DNA of 64,000 nucleotides from a virus (IMGVR_UViG_3300032020_001000:1-64000), one strand, 5' to 3'; positions 54,630-63,093 are shown, numbered from the stretch's first letter. Notes: generated by a model not told the origin, from the sequence alone. Translations and numbers: made by a program.

Positions 54630-56124
54630 GTGCCAGGCCGATTACCATGCCCACGCGACGCAGTGGGACGTGATCCTCAAGGCGCGGCAGATCGGGTTCA
54701 CCACGCTCATCTGCGCCCGCTACTTCGCTGACTGCCTGCTGCGGCGCAATACCGTGTCGGTCATCGTGGCGCATGATGCCGACTCGGCGGAGAAGATCTT
54801 CCGCATCGTGCAGCTCTACTGGGAGCGGCTACCGGCGTGGCTGCACGTGATGGCGGGCAAGCCGCGCTTCTCCAACCGCCGCGAGTTCTTCTGGCCGCAG
54901 ATCAACAGCCAGTTCTATGTCGGCACCGCCGGCGCCCTGACCTTTGGACGCGGCCAGACCATCAACAACCTGCACTGCAGCGAGTTCGCGTTCTGGCCCA
55001 AGCCCGAGGAGGCGCTGGTTGCCCTCAGCGAGGCAGTGCCTGCGGATGGGCGGATGGTGATCGAGAGCACGGCCAACGGCATGGGCAATTACTTCCACCG
55101 CCTGTGGCGGGCGGCGATGGATCAGGAGAACCGCTTTACGCCGCACTGGTATCGGTGGTTTGACTCCAGCGAGTATGCAGCGGCGCCGACCGCCGCCGAG
55201 GAAGCGGCATGGGCCGCACAACTGGTTTCGGCGGACGCTGGCCAGCTCGGGGCGAGGGATGGGGTAGCTGGCCTCAGCCAGGATGAACTGCGCCTCATTC
55301 GCGGCCACGGGCTGTCCTTTGCACAGATCAAGTGGCGGCGGGAGAAGGTGCGCGACCTCGGCCAGCGCTTCAGGCAGGAATACCCCGAGAATGACCTGGA
55401 CTGCTTCCTGGCGAGCACGCGCGGGGTGTTCGAGCCGGATGCGCTGGAGCGAGCGGTGGCGCGGATCGCCGCCGAGCCGCGGGCGCAGCGCCTTGATATC
55501 CTGCGCGGCAAGGACAGCCAGATCGCGGTCGCGCCGGCAACGCTGCTGGTATGGGAGGAGCCGGTCGCGGAGCGCATCTACGTGATCGGCGCCGACGTTG
55601 GCGAGGGGCTTGCTGGCGGCGATGCATCCGCGGCCTGCGTGCTGGACCGCAACAGCGGGGCGCAGGCGGCAGAGCTGCACGGACGGGTGGCGCCCGACCG
55701 CTTCGCGCAGCAACTGAACCTCCTGGGCCGCTGGTATAACCGGGCGCTGCTGGCGGTGGAGCGCAACAACCACGGGCACTCGACGCTCAACACGCTACGC
55801 AATGTCCTGCGCTACCCGCGCCTCTACTACCACGTGCGCTACGATGCGATGAGGCAGGCTACTCCTATGCTGGGCTGGCCGACCGACCAGGCGACGAAGC
55901 CGATCCTGGTGGACGATATGGCGGCAGCGATATCGCAGGATGCGTTAATCATGCGCTCATCCGGGCTGGCGGACGAATGCCGGACGTTCGTGGTTCACAA
56001 TGATGGATCGCAGGGGGCGGAGGTCGGCCAGTTTGATGATCGGGTGATTGCTGCGGGTATTGCATGGCAGGCGCGCAAGCGGATGGTGCCGCGGCCCATT
56101 GCCAAGCGGCCAGAGGGATGGTGA
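54535..56124 (+). CDS. terL: terminase large subunit
   Basis: ATG 54535 is chosen (MVAARSDPRAWIESHLW); ATG 54424 in frame is the alternative. 529 aa. The ATPase has VILKARQIGFTTLICARY as adenine/Walker A region, in the 'RQxGFT' form without GKT used by some terminases, VSVIVAHDADSAEKIF, and VIESTANGMGNYF. The nuclease has IGADVGEGLAGGD (RNase H Asp) and DDRVIAAGIAW. Drives DNA packaging into the head. Confidence 0.9.
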   Translation: MVAARSDPRAWIESHLWIRDKRRRLIPLHLNECQADYHAHATQWDVILKARQIGFTTLICARYFADCLLRRNTVSVIVAHDADSAEKIFRIVQLYWERLPAWLHVMAGKPRFSNRREFFWPQINSQFYVGTAGALTFGRGQTINNLHCSEFAFWPKPEEALVALSEAVPADGRMVIESTANGMGNYFHRLWRAAMDQENRFTPHWYRWFDSSEYAAAPTAAEEAAWAAQLVSADAGQLGARDGVAGLSQDELRLIRGHGLSFAQIKWRREKVRDLGQRFRQEYPENDLDCFLASTRGVFEPDALERAVARIAAEPRAQRLDILRGKDSQIAVAPATLLVWEEPVAERIYVIGADVGEGLAGGDASAACVLDRNSGAQAAELHGRVAPDRFAQQLNLLGRWYNRALLAVERNNHGHSTLNTLRNVLRYPRLYYHVRYDAMRQATPMLGWPTDQATKPILVDDMAAAISQDALIMRSSGLADECRTFVVHNDGSQGAEVGQFDDRVIAAGIAWQARKRMVPRPIAKRPEGW

Positions 56125-56345
56125 TGGGGGCTCAGCGCCACTGGGATAATCTGGTGGCGGCCGTCTATGCCTATGGCCAGCAGGTAGGCGGCTTCGGATC
56201 GGTGACCGTGCGCATCGGTTTTCACGAGGGCCTGCCCGTGCAACTGGATGTCCTGAATCGCGAGGAGCGGTGCCGGCTGGATGGCGGCGGCATCGTGTTG
56301 ACACCGAAGCCCGGCCCGGTTACACTGCCTACAGATAACCAGTAG
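56124..56345 (+). CDS. small protein, 73 aa
   Basis: TGATG overlap with terL. Beta-rich (GGFGSVTVRIGFHEGLPVQL). The late promoter at 56298 lies within its 3' end. Unknown, perhaps a head-region accessory. Confidence 0.6.
   Translation: MGAQRHWDNLVAAVYAYGQQVGGFGSVTVRIGFHEGLPVQLDVLNREERCRLDGGGIVLTPKPGPVTLPTDNQ
56298..56326 (+). promoter_or_regulatory. late promoter TTGACA-N17-TACACT
   Basis: TTGACA (56298-56303), 17-nt spacer, TACACT (56321-56326). It drives the portal operon through the leader GATAACC (56334-56340) ... CGCAGATTAGGCGG and a terminator. The same promoter-leader-terminator order occurs at 62932. Confidence 0.75.
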
Positions 56346-56368
56346 CACCCGCCGACATCTCGCAGATT

Positions 56369-56412
56369 AGGCGGCCTCGATTCCCGATGGTCATCGGGCG
56401 AGGCCGCCTTTT
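56369..56412 (+). terminator. intrinsic terminator in the portal leader
   Basis: An 11-bp perfect stem (AGGCGGCCTCG/CGAGGCCGCCT) with a 19-nt loop that contains an inner hairpin (CCCGATG/CATCGGG), then TTTTG. It lies between promoter and portal gene, 17 nt before the start codon, so it would act as an attenuator. Confidence 0.8.
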
Positions 56413-56428
56413 GCATTAGGAGGAGAGC

Positions 56429-57793
56429 ATGGCCATTGATTTCCGCGTCTACCCGCCCGAGCGAGAGAAAACGCGCATCGAAGGGTACGTCCGCTACGAG
56501 AAGCTGTTTCTGGGGCAGCACCGGGAATTGTATGCGGCGCGGCCGGGCCGATACCAGCTAGCTCGCTACATCGCGGTCAACATGCCGGGCATGATCTCGC
56601 GGCTATGTGCCGACCTGCTGTTTGGCGAGCAGCCCGACTTCACAGCCACTGAGGATGCGACGCAGGAGGCGCTGGATGATCTGGTACAGCGCAACAACCT
56701 GCACACCCTCAACTATGAGTCCGCCTTGGCGAACTCCTTCCGCGGCGACGCGGTGTACAAGGTGCGCTGGGGCAAGCGCACCCCGCAGGCGGAGCTACCG
56801 GAGGCCATCATCGAGGAGGTGCCGCCCGCCATCTACTTCCCTGAGATCGATGAGGACGATGTGAGGAGAGTGAGGAGGGTGACCCTGGCTTGGCTCAAGA
56901 TCGATCCGGCCAACCCTCAGTTGCGCTACCTGCGGATGGAGGAGCATGAACCCGGCGTGGTCCGGAATCGGCTGCTGCGCTTCGCCGACAGAGGGGCGAC
57001 GCAGGAGGAGATGCCGCTCACGATCTTCTCGGCCTATGAGGGACTCGAGCCTGAGGTGGCAACGGGGCTGAGTGTGATCCCAATCTTCCACATCCCGAAC
57101 TTCGTGTATGGGAGCCGCTTCTGGGGGATCAGCGACTACGAGGGGTTGGAGACCCTGTTCGAGGCGCTCAATGACCGGGTGACGCAGTGCGACGATGTGC
57201 TCAGCAAGCACGTGGCGCCGAAGCTGGTGGTGCCGCCGCGCTTCGTCGACGAGGAGGGGAAGGTCAAACTGGGCGAGCTGGAGGTCGTGCAGCTCGACCC
57301 CGGAGAGCCGGCGCCGACCTACGTCACGTGGGATGCGCACCTGACCGCAGCGATGGCACACTTGGACCGCTTGATGGACTTCATCTTCATCATCTCCGAG
57401 ACAGCGCCTGCCGCGTTCGGGCTGGACAAATATGGCGTGGCCGAGTCGGGCAGGGCATTGCGGCTGCGCCTGCTGCGTACGCTCGCCAAGGTCAATCGCA
57501 AGCGGTTGTACTATGATCGCGCCCTGAAAGCGGCCCTGCTATGCGCGCAGCAGCTCGAGGTGGTGCACGGCGGCGCGTCCTATGAACCCCAGGAGCCCGT
57601 CATTGGCTGGGCGGACGGCCTGCCGGAGGACATGTTCGAGCTGGTGCAGATGGAGGCCCAGCGGCTGACGGCCGGCAACACGAGCCTCGAGTCCAGCATC
57701 CGCCGCCTGGATGGCCCCGATGCGGTCGAGGCTGAGATGGAGAGGATCGCCGAGGACCTGGGGCAGGCGACGACGCTGACGGGGCAGGGATAA
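56429..57793 (+). CDS. portal protein (SPP1 gp6-like)
   Basis: ATG 56429 with AGGAGGAGAG. 454 aa; KTRIEGYVRYEKLFLGQHRE, NMPGMISRLCADLLFGEQPD, DYEGLETLFEALNDRVTQCD and ESGRALRLRLLRTLAKVNRK match the SPP1-type portal, which forms the dodecameric DNA gate of the head. Follows the terminase as expected. Confidence 0.88.
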   Translation: MAIDFRVYPPEREKTRIEGYVRYEKLFLGQHRELYAARPGRYQLARYIAVNMPGMISRLCADLLFGEQPDFTATEDATQEALDDLVQRNNLHTLNYESALANSFRGDAVYKVRWGKRTPQAELPEAIIEEVPPAIYFPEIDEDDVRRVRRVTLAWLKIDPANPQLRYLRMEEHEPGVVRNRLLRFADRGATQEEMPLTIFSAYEGLEPEVATGLSVIPIFHIPNFVYGSRFWGISDYEGLETLFEALNDRVTQCDDVLSKHVAPKLVVPPRFVDEEGKVKLGELEVVQLDPGEPAPTYVTWDAHLTAAMAHLDRLMDFIFIISETAPAAFGLDKYGVAESGRALRLRLLRTLAKVNRKRLYYDRALKAALLCAQQLEVVHGGASYEPQEPVIGWADGLPEDMFELVQMEAQRLTAGNTSLESSIRRLDGPDAVEAEMERIAEDLGQATTLTGQG

Positions 57794-57811
57794 CATCCCA
57801 GGGGTGCGACG

Positions 57812-58354
57812 GTGTCGCGCTGTGGGTGGATACGGGCGGTCGGCTACGAGGAGTATGAGTGCGGGATCACCGGCGTGTCTGTGGTTGCCGAGTGCGCGAA
57901 CGCGGCGCGATGCATTCCGCGCATGGCGCGCATGTACGTGCGGGGAATGCTGCCCGCTTTCGACCGACTAGATGAGGAGACGAGGGAAGCGATCATGCAG
58001 GTGGCCAAGGAGTTCGGTGGGCTTGGCGGAGCATCGGTCAAGGGGATGAGCGAGGGCGAGCTGACGGCACTCATGGAACAGGTGCGCTCCGAGCGTCAGG
58101 CGCGGGCGAGGGGCAAACGGCAACTGCCTGCCTACAACAAACGCCTCCGGCGCCTGGTCGAGCGGCGCCACCAGATCGATGAGCAGATCAAGGCGGTGCA
58201 GGCCGCGATCGTGGCTATTGAGGAGGGGAGGGGAGAGCCGGAGGCCCCGCGCCGGCGGAACCTCAGCGAGCAGGGTAGGCGCCGCATCGCCGAGGCGGCT
58301 CGCCAGCGGGCCGTTCGTCAGCGGGCTGCTCGCGAGGAGAGCAAGCCCAAGTGA
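57812..58354 (+). CDS. hypothetical protein with basic coiled-coil tail, 180 aa
   Basis: GTG 57812. N-terminal Cys-containing region, middle helices (LTALMEQVRSERQARARGKR, RRLVERRHQIDEQIKAVQAA), then RRNLSEQGRRRIAEAARQRA, a motif common in basic DNA-associated proteins. Could be a minor head or scaffold-associated protein. Unknown. Confidence 0.6.
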   Translation: MSRCGWIRAVGYEEYECGITGVSVVAECANAARCIPRMARMYVRGMLPAFDRLDEETREAIMQVAKEFGGLGGASVKGMSEGELTALMEQVRSERQARARGKRQLPAYNKRLRRLVERRHQIDEQIKAVQAAIVAIEEGRGEPEAPRRRNLSEQGRRRIAEAARQRAVRQRAAREESKPK

Positions 58355-58629
58355 CGCTGTTCCACTCCCGCATCTATGGCGCGATGAACAAGCGCCGGCG
58401 CAAGCAGCTCGGACTGGCCAGGCATCGCCGCGAGGCGGTGTGGCGACTCATGGCCGCAGAGGAGGCTGGGCTGGCCGCAACTGCGCGCTTCCGTCTGGCA
58501 CCGTGGTGGCGTCGGGTTCTGCACCGGCTGCTGTGGCTGGCTGGGAGGCTATGGTCAGGCCGGCGATCAGCAGATCGAGCCAGGCTATCGAGAACCGCCA
58601 GAGCAGCGCCACGGCGTTCTGGGCGGTGA
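58351..58629 (+). CDS. small very basic protein, 92 aa
   Basis: GTGA overlap. Starts TLFHSRIYGAMNKRRRKQLG and stays Arg-rich. An opposing frame (58448-58735, minus) is also open and has a plausible sequence, so strand choice is uncertain beyond the overlap argument. The gap 58630-58756 holds nothing else convincing. Confidence 0.45.
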   Translation: MTLFHSRIYGAMNKRRRKQLGLARHRREAVWRLMAAEEAGLAATARFRLAPWWRRVLHRLLWLAGRLWSGRRSADRARLSRTARAAPRRSGR

Positions 58630-58756
58630 GGGCGGCAGTGCCGTGCCCACTGTCGATAGTTGCGGCGGCGCTTCGAAACGCCGCCATACCCTGTTGGCGC
58701 AGCGCAGCCACATCGGCATCACTGATCATGGCCAACCTCCGTGCCGATAAGATTCG

Positions 58757-61700
58757 ATGCAGGCGGGCGCGATGCCTGCACTGATCGGGCGTCGCAAGGT
58801 TGATGATTTCCGCCGCGCGTTCGGCGGGCCGCTGGATTCCCTGGCTGCCGTCTATCGCCGGGGAATGGCGGATGCGATGGAAGTCCTCAGCAATGCCGCC
58901 TCTACCCTCGCGCAGCGCCGCTATGCCCTATCCCACCTGCGTCAATACAACGTTGTGCTGAGCAATCTCCGGGATGAGACCGCGGCCTGGGCGCAACTCC
59001 ACATGCCGGCCTCATACCGCCTCGGCATGGAGTTCGCGGATGATGGCATCCGCAGCGTGCGTCGCGCCGGCATCAACCTCGGAAAGCCGCAGTATGAAGT
59101 CTTCAGCCAGGTGCATCGGCAGGCAGCCGAAAGTGCCACTACGGAGTTGCTGCGGACGACCGATTTCGCAATCGCGCAGATCGGCCGGCGGGTGGATGAT
59201 GTGTTCCGCCGGGTCGGCATGGAGGAGGTCACGAAGGGCATCGTCGAGGGGGCGACGCGGCTGGATGTCAGCAAGGCGATCAAGGAGCGATTGATTGATG
59301 AGGGCCGGCCATTCTTCCTGGACCGCGCCGGCCGCAAGTGGGACCTCGACCGCTACAGCGAGATGGTCGCCCGCACCACGACGCGCGAGGCGGCGACGAC
59401 GGGGACGATCAACCGGCTGAGCGAACACAATATCTGGCTGGCGCAGGTGTCGGCGCACAACGCGGGAGATTTCTGTCTTTACTATGAGAATGTCATCGTC
59501 TTCATCGGCGACGATCCGAATCCTACACCCTACCCACCGATCAGCGCCATCGAGGGCGGCCCGCCTTTCCACCCGCAGTGCCTCATTCGCGGCAGCCGGG
59601 TCCTGACATCGAGCGGGTGGCGGGCAATCGAGTGCATTCGGCGCGGCGACCTGGTGATGACACACCGCGGCCGTTGGCGACGAGTGACGGCGATGATGCA
59701 GCGTGAGTACGAAGGGGAACTCGTGCAACTCGGCGCGCTCCGTGTGACACCTGAGCACCCAGTATTGACTCAACACGGATGGGTGACTGCGGGCAGTTTA
59801 TCCGGTGCCGAGAAGGTGGCGATCCTGCAAGCAAGCGACGACCGCATCGGCGGTCAATTCGGGCCGCTTGCGGTAGCGAATCCGAACGACCTCATAGCCC
59901 AAGGCGCGAACAGCGGCATCGCGGGATTCACGCTTGGCAACGCGTTTCGGCTCGCGCCAGTGGTCGATCTCGATGGTCATATTGCTGCCGTGGCCAGGGA
60001 AGAAGAAGTCTGCGATGTAGCGCCCGATGGGATGCTGGAAAGAATATTCGATGCCGGCTGCGGTGAGCGCGGCACAGACCGCGGATTCGTGGGGATGCGG
60101 TTTGCGGCGATAGGAGCCAGCTCGCGTGATCGACATTTTGCGCGCGAGAGTTTCGTCGCGGCTGGGGTTACCGGGCCCGCGCATGCGACTCCGATTGCGA
60201 GTGAACGCGGGACCGTTAGGGTCAGTGATGCTGTCTCGCTTCGCCCCGCCCCTGGGGCGGGTCTGGATGCCGTAGCGGGGGAACCAGATACGCAGCAACT
60301 GTGTGGCATCGCGGCCGATCTCTACTCCCAGCTGCTTCAGCGTGGTGCCTTCGGCATATCGGCGGCGAAGAAACTGCTTCAGCGGTTCGCCCACTGCTTG
60401 TCCGAGGCGCTTTTCAGTGATGCGGCGCCGAAGCTCCTCCCGGCAACCGAAGGAGCAAGTCGGGCTGCCCAAAACCCGGTCGCGGCGGGAGACGCTCAGA
60501 GTGAAGGGCTGGTGACAAACAGGACAGCTAGTCATCGCGACCCCATTATACCATTGCCCAGACGTGCTTGCAACTACAGCGGCGTTGTCTACAACCTCTC
60601 GGTCGCGGAGGACGAGAGTTATATCGCCGAAAGGATCGTCGTCCACAACTGTGTCCATGTCCTCACCCCCTTCGTCGAGCGCCTGGCAACTGAGGCGGAG
60701 AAGCAGGCGGGCAAGATCGATGCCGACCTGCTCAACAAGTCGCCGGCGGAACTGCAGCGCCGGTTCCGCGCAGAGTTCCCCGAGCGCGCCCGGGCGGAGG
60801 GGAAACGGCTGCGGGAGCAGGCGGCGCGGGGGCGTGGGGCGATCATGCGGCGCGCAGAGAGAAGGGCACTAGCGGGGCCACCACCGATGAAGGTGCCGGC
60901 CCTCCGCGAGATGCCGGTTGGCACCGTGCTGCGGCGCACCTACAAAGGCCGCGAGTATGTCGCCGAGGTACTGCACGACGGCAGGATCATGTGTAATGGC
61001 CAAGTTTATCGGTCGCTCACCGAACTCGCGAAGAATATCACGGGCCAAACCGCGATCAGCGGACCGCGGTTCTTCGGAGTGGCCGAGCGCGGGAAGCGGG
61101 GAGTGGCCATCGCCCCCACCCCCACCCGAGCAGCCCCCGGCGAGGTTGCCGCACCACGTCCGCCGCGCCTGCCGCCGCGCGACGAGTTGCAGATGGCGAG
61201 GTACATCGCCGATGACCTTGCAACGTTGATGGACACGAAGGTAGGATGGAATGGCAAGCTCACGATAGAAAAGATACCCGACGCTGTCGGGCTGAAGCAG
61301 TGGAATTGTTCTATTGTCCTGGATCAGGCGACCCGCGAGCGTCTAACGGAACTTATGCAGTTGAATGCAGAGTCCTGGGCGCATAAGTATGAATGGCACC
61401 GGCGGCAGATAGCGGACGCATTCCAAACGCTCGTGCACGAAATGACGCATGCTGCTGGGCCACAGGGATCATGCACCCAATTCGATTTTGTAACGGCCGC
61501 GCAGCGGTGGATCGAGGAGGCGGTGACAAGCGCAGCGTCTGAGCGCATGGCGCCAGTGCTGTTCAAGCAGATCATGGGGTTTGAAGCCGGGCTAGCGCCA
61601 GAGGCTTTTGGACCCGCCTCATATGCATCCTATCAGCAGGCATTGGCGAAGGCGCTGGGCGGACCGCAATATGGCCGCACGCTGAAAGAGCCAATGCGGG

Positions 61701-62578
61701 GCATCGCCACCGACCTGCAACTCGACCTAGCTTACAAGACGCCCCGCAAGGATCGACTGTTCCGAGTGGCCACGGAAATGAGCAAGGCCGTCAAGGGACA
61801 GATGACCGCTGTGGAGATTGAGGCGGCGCTGGAGGCCGGCGCCGACCAGGCAGTGAGGGCGACGTATGCGAGCGCTCGGGCAGCCGGCGCCCGCGCCCGG
61901 GCGGCAGGCAAGGCGGCTGGCGCTCGCGCGCCGGCGATAACGAGGGCTCCAGCGGCGGCGCGGGCCCTGGAAATCGGGGTAGAACCTGGTGCCGCACGTG
62001 CTGCCCCACGAGGCGCGGCCATTATCGAGAAGCCAATCAAAGCGAAGGTGGGTGCAGTGCGGATAACTGCCAGCGCGGGGATCAGAACCGAGGGGTGGGA
62101 TGGTGTAGTCGCCATCGCCCGCGGGATACCGTCTGGCCACATGAAGGGCGTCAAGGGAATTGACCTGCTGGCAGAGGTCGGGCCATTGGCGAGGGCCGGT
62201 AAGGCGTCGGGTAACGTGGTCGGCACCTGGTACATGCAGCGGATCACGATGTATGACCTCGGTACGCGCGGCGTGGCGAAGAAAACGGGCGCGCACTTCG
62301 CGCACGAAGTGGGGCATAACTTGGCGATGCGCGCCGAACTGAAGGGATTGTTGGGGCGGGACAAAGTGGCCAGGGCATGGAACGAGCTGCATGATATCTG
62401 GAAGAAAGAGGATGGCGTGAGTCCATATGCGCGGGCCTGGTGGAAGCGGGGTAAGGGCAAAGTGTCGGAGACGATAGCCGAGATGTACCGCCTGCGCATG
62501 ACGCAGCCCGCAGCCTATAGGCGGCTGCCGGAGGCCCTGCGGAAGCCCTTTGAGGTGATCTACAATGGCCTCGCCTGA
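58757..62578 (+). CDS. MuF-like head protein with intein, DUF2924-like segment and two zincin domains
   Basis: 1273-aa precursor; ATG 58757 (ATG 58772 is an alternative). Residues 1-274 are the MuF/SPP1 gp7-like head domain (RTTTREAATTGTINRLSEHN, then GDFCLYYENV and PPFHPQ). An intein (275-631) interrupts the conserved 'HPxC' motif; splicing restores HPQ-CVHVLTPF and gives a 916-aa protein. After it come a DUF2924-like segment (~720-775), a first zincin-like domain with LVHEMTHAAG (H894, E895, H898; WIEEAV downstream), an Ala/Arg-rich linker, and a second zincin-like domain with FAHEVGHNLA (H1183, E1184, H1187; SETIAEMYRL). Toxin-type C-termini are known on MuF proteins, so ejection of protease effectors with DNA is possible. 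Confidence 0.88.
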   Translation: MQAGAMPALIGRRKVDDFRRAFGGPLDSLAAVYRRGMADAMEVLSNAASTLAQRRYALSHLRQYNVVLSNLRDETAAWAQLHMPASYRLGMEFADDGIRSVRRAGINLGKPQYEVFSQVHRQAAESATTELLRTTDFAIAQIGRRVDDVFRRVGMEEVTKGIVEGATRLDVSKAIKERLIDEGRPFFLDRAGRKWDLDRYSEMVARTTTREAATTGTINRLSEHNIWLAQVSAHNAGDFCLYYENVIVFIGDDPNPTPYPPISAIEGGPPFHPQCLIRGSRVLTSSGWRAIECIRRGDLVMTHRGRWRRVTAMMQREYEGELVQLGALRVTPEHPVLTQHGWVTAGSLSGAEKVAILQASDDRIGGQFGPLAVANPNDLIAQGANSGIAGFTLGNAFRLAPVVDLDGHIAAVAREEEVCDVAPDGMLERIFDAGCGERGTDRGFVGMRFAAIGASSRDRHFARESFVAAGVTGPAHATPIASERGTVRVSDAVSLRPAPGAGLDAVAGEPDTQQLCGIAADLYSQLLQRGAFGISAAKKLLQRFAHCLSEALFSDAAPKLLPATEGASRAAQNPVAAGDAQSEGLVTNRTASHRDPIIPLPRRACNYSGVVYNLSVAEDESYIAERIVVHNCVHVLTPFVERLATEAEKQAGKIDADLLNKSPAELQRRFRAEFPERARAEGKRLREQAARGRGAIMRRAERRALAGPPPMKVPALREMPVGTVLRRTYKGREYVAEVLHDGRIMCNGQVYRSLTELAKNITGQTAISGPRFFGVAERGKRGVAIAPTPTRAAPGEVAAPRPPRLPPRDELQMARYIADDLATLMDTKVGWNGKLTIEKIPDAVGLKQWNCSIVLDQATRERLTELMQLNAESWAHKYEWHRRQIADAFQTLVHEMTHAAGPQGSCTQFDFVTAAQRWIEEAVTSAASERMAPVLFKQIMGFEAGLAPEAFGPASYASYQQALAKALGGPQYGRTLKEPMRGIATDLQLDLAYKTPRKDRLFRVATEMSKAVKGQMTAVEIEAALEAGADQAVRATYASARAAGARARAAGKAAGARAPAITRAPAAARALEIGVEPGAARAAPRGAAIIEKPIKAKVGAVRITASAGIRTEGWDGVVAIARGIPSGHMKGVKGIDLLAEVGPLARAGKASGNVVGTWYMQRITMYDLGTRGVAKKTGAHFAHEVGHNLAMRAELKGLLGRDKVARAWNELHDIWKKEDGVSPYARAWWKRGKGKVSETIAEMYRLRMTQPAAYRRLPEALRKPFEVIYNGLA
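59798..60535 (-). CDS. antisense homing-endonuclease-like gene nested in the intein
   Basis: 245 aa on the minus strand, ATG 60535. N-terminus has CPVCHQPF and TCSFGC (zinc finger), then a helix-turn-helix (TLKQLGVEIGRDATQLLRIW). The C-terminal nuclease core reads HPHESAVCAALTAAG, IGRYIADFFFPG, TIEIDHWREPKRVAKRES and RALGYEVVRIRYRK, matching the Vsr/DUF559-like fold used by EDxHD-type homing endonucleases. It fills the intein exactly between splicing blocks and has its own promoter. It probably mobilises the intein by cutting intein-less alleles. Confidence 0.8.
   Translation of the reverse strand: MTSCPVCHQPFTLSVSRRDRVLGSPTCSFGCREELRRRITEKRLGQAVGEPLKQFLRRRYAEGTTLKQLGVEIGRDATQLLRIWFPRYGIQTRPRGGAKRDSITDPNGPAFTRNRSRMRGPGNPSRDETLARKMSITRAGSYRRKPHPHESAVCAALTAAGIEYSFQHPIGRYIADFFFPGHGSNMTIEIDHWREPKRVAKRESRDAAVRALGYEVVRIRYRKRPELTADAVVACLQDRHLLGTG
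60545..60573 (-). promoter_or_regulatory. internal minus-strand promoter of the nested endonuclease gene
   Basis: On the minus strand TTGCAA (60573-60568), 17-nt spacer ending TGG, TATAAT (60550-60545): an extended -10 promoter. Transcription should begin about 3 nt before the ATG at 60535, so the message is almost leaderless, like the repressor switch at 6.9 kb. Confidence 0.8.
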
Positions 62579-62750
62579 GACAGAGGAGATTATCGTCTAC
62601 GCGGATGATGAGGGCAACGAGGTGCCGCCGGAGAAAGCGACACTGGCGGAGCGCCGACTGTACCGGGATGGGCGGTTGGTGGAGCGCGCGCAGATCCGGA
62701 TCACCCATGTCGAGGGCAAGCCGACAAGCCGCGCGGGGACAGCGGCATGA
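62565..62750 (+). CDS. small protein, 61 aa
   Basis: ATG 62565 overlaps the end of the MuF-like gene by 14 nt. TEEIIVYADDEGNEVPPEKA then a basic tail. Could be an immunity-like or assembly partner of the MuF-like protein by position only. Unknown. Confidence 0.55.
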   Translation: MASPETEEIIVYADDEGNEVPPEKATLAERRLYRDGRLVERAQIRITHVEGKPTSRAGTAA

Positions 62751-62935
62751 GAGAGGAGTTCATCCACGCAGCGCACGATGCCATCACCACGGCCCTTACC
62801 CCCCAAGCCGCCCGCCGCCAACTGAAACACTACCTACGGCTGGCCAGAGACGAGGACGAGCGCACCCAGATCGAGCGGTACGAGGAGATGCTCCACATGT
62901 GGGAGACTATTCCCCGGAGGGTTCGGGGGGATTGA
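62747..62935 (+). CDS. small helical protein, 62 aa
   Basis: ATGA overlap. All helical (EFIHAAHDAITTALTPQAAR, RTQIERYEEMLHMWETI). The late promoter at 62932 begins in its stop region. Unknown. Confidence 0.6.
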   Translation: MREEFIHAAHDAITTALTPQAARRQLKHYLRLARDEDERTQIERYEEMLHMWETIPRRVRGD

Positions 62936-62960
62936 CAGCACGCCCCGCGCGGGCTATACT
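62932..62960 (+). promoter_or_regulatory. late promoter TTGACA-N17-TATACT
   Basis: TTGACA (62932-62937), 17-nt spacer, TATACT (62955-62960), a near-perfect consensus. The transcript leader of about 155 nt contains GATAACC (63001-63007), CGCAGATTAGGCGG and a strong terminator before the gene at 63123. Confidence 0.88.
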
Positions 62961-63041
62961 CGATGCAGAGTAGGAGCCGGGCCAGGACCGGCCCTGCGCC
63001 GATAACCGAATAGAGTAACCTGCCGTCATCACGCAGATTAG

Positions 63042-63093
63042 GCGGGCTTCCCTGAGTGCCGAGAGATCGGGATTCGGGGGAGCCCGCTTTTTT
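63042..63093 (+). terminator. intrinsic terminator in the late leader
   Basis: GCGGGCTTCCC pairs with GGGGAGCCCGC (11 bp, one wobble) around a large loop, followed by six T. It lies between the consensus promoter and the next gene, as in the portal leader. Confidence 0.85.

Larger units (their letters stand above)
59579..60649 (+). other. intein (357 aa) in the MuF-like protein
   Basis: Begins at C275 (block A: CLIRGSRVLTSSGWRAIECI, RRGDLVMTHRGRW), block B LRVTPEHPVLTQHGW, blocks F/G VVYNLSVAEDESYIAE and RIVVHN before the +1 Cys (C632). All splicing residues (Cys1, block B Thr and His, penultimate His, terminal Asn, +1 Cys) are present, so protein splicing is expected. The part between blocks B and F has no LAGLIDADG motif; it is the reverse complement of a separate gene on the minus strand. 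Confidence 0.92.

Noticed and set aside
58448-58735. 95-aa minus-strand ORF opposite the basic protein at 58351
   Set aside because: The sequence is plausible but there is no promoter or ribosome site, and all neighbours are on the + strand; left as an alternative only.
59830-60560. In-frame LAGLIDADG or HNH endonuclease in the intein
   Set aside because: The + strand reading here has no endonuclease motif; the credible protein is on the minus strand with its own promoter.
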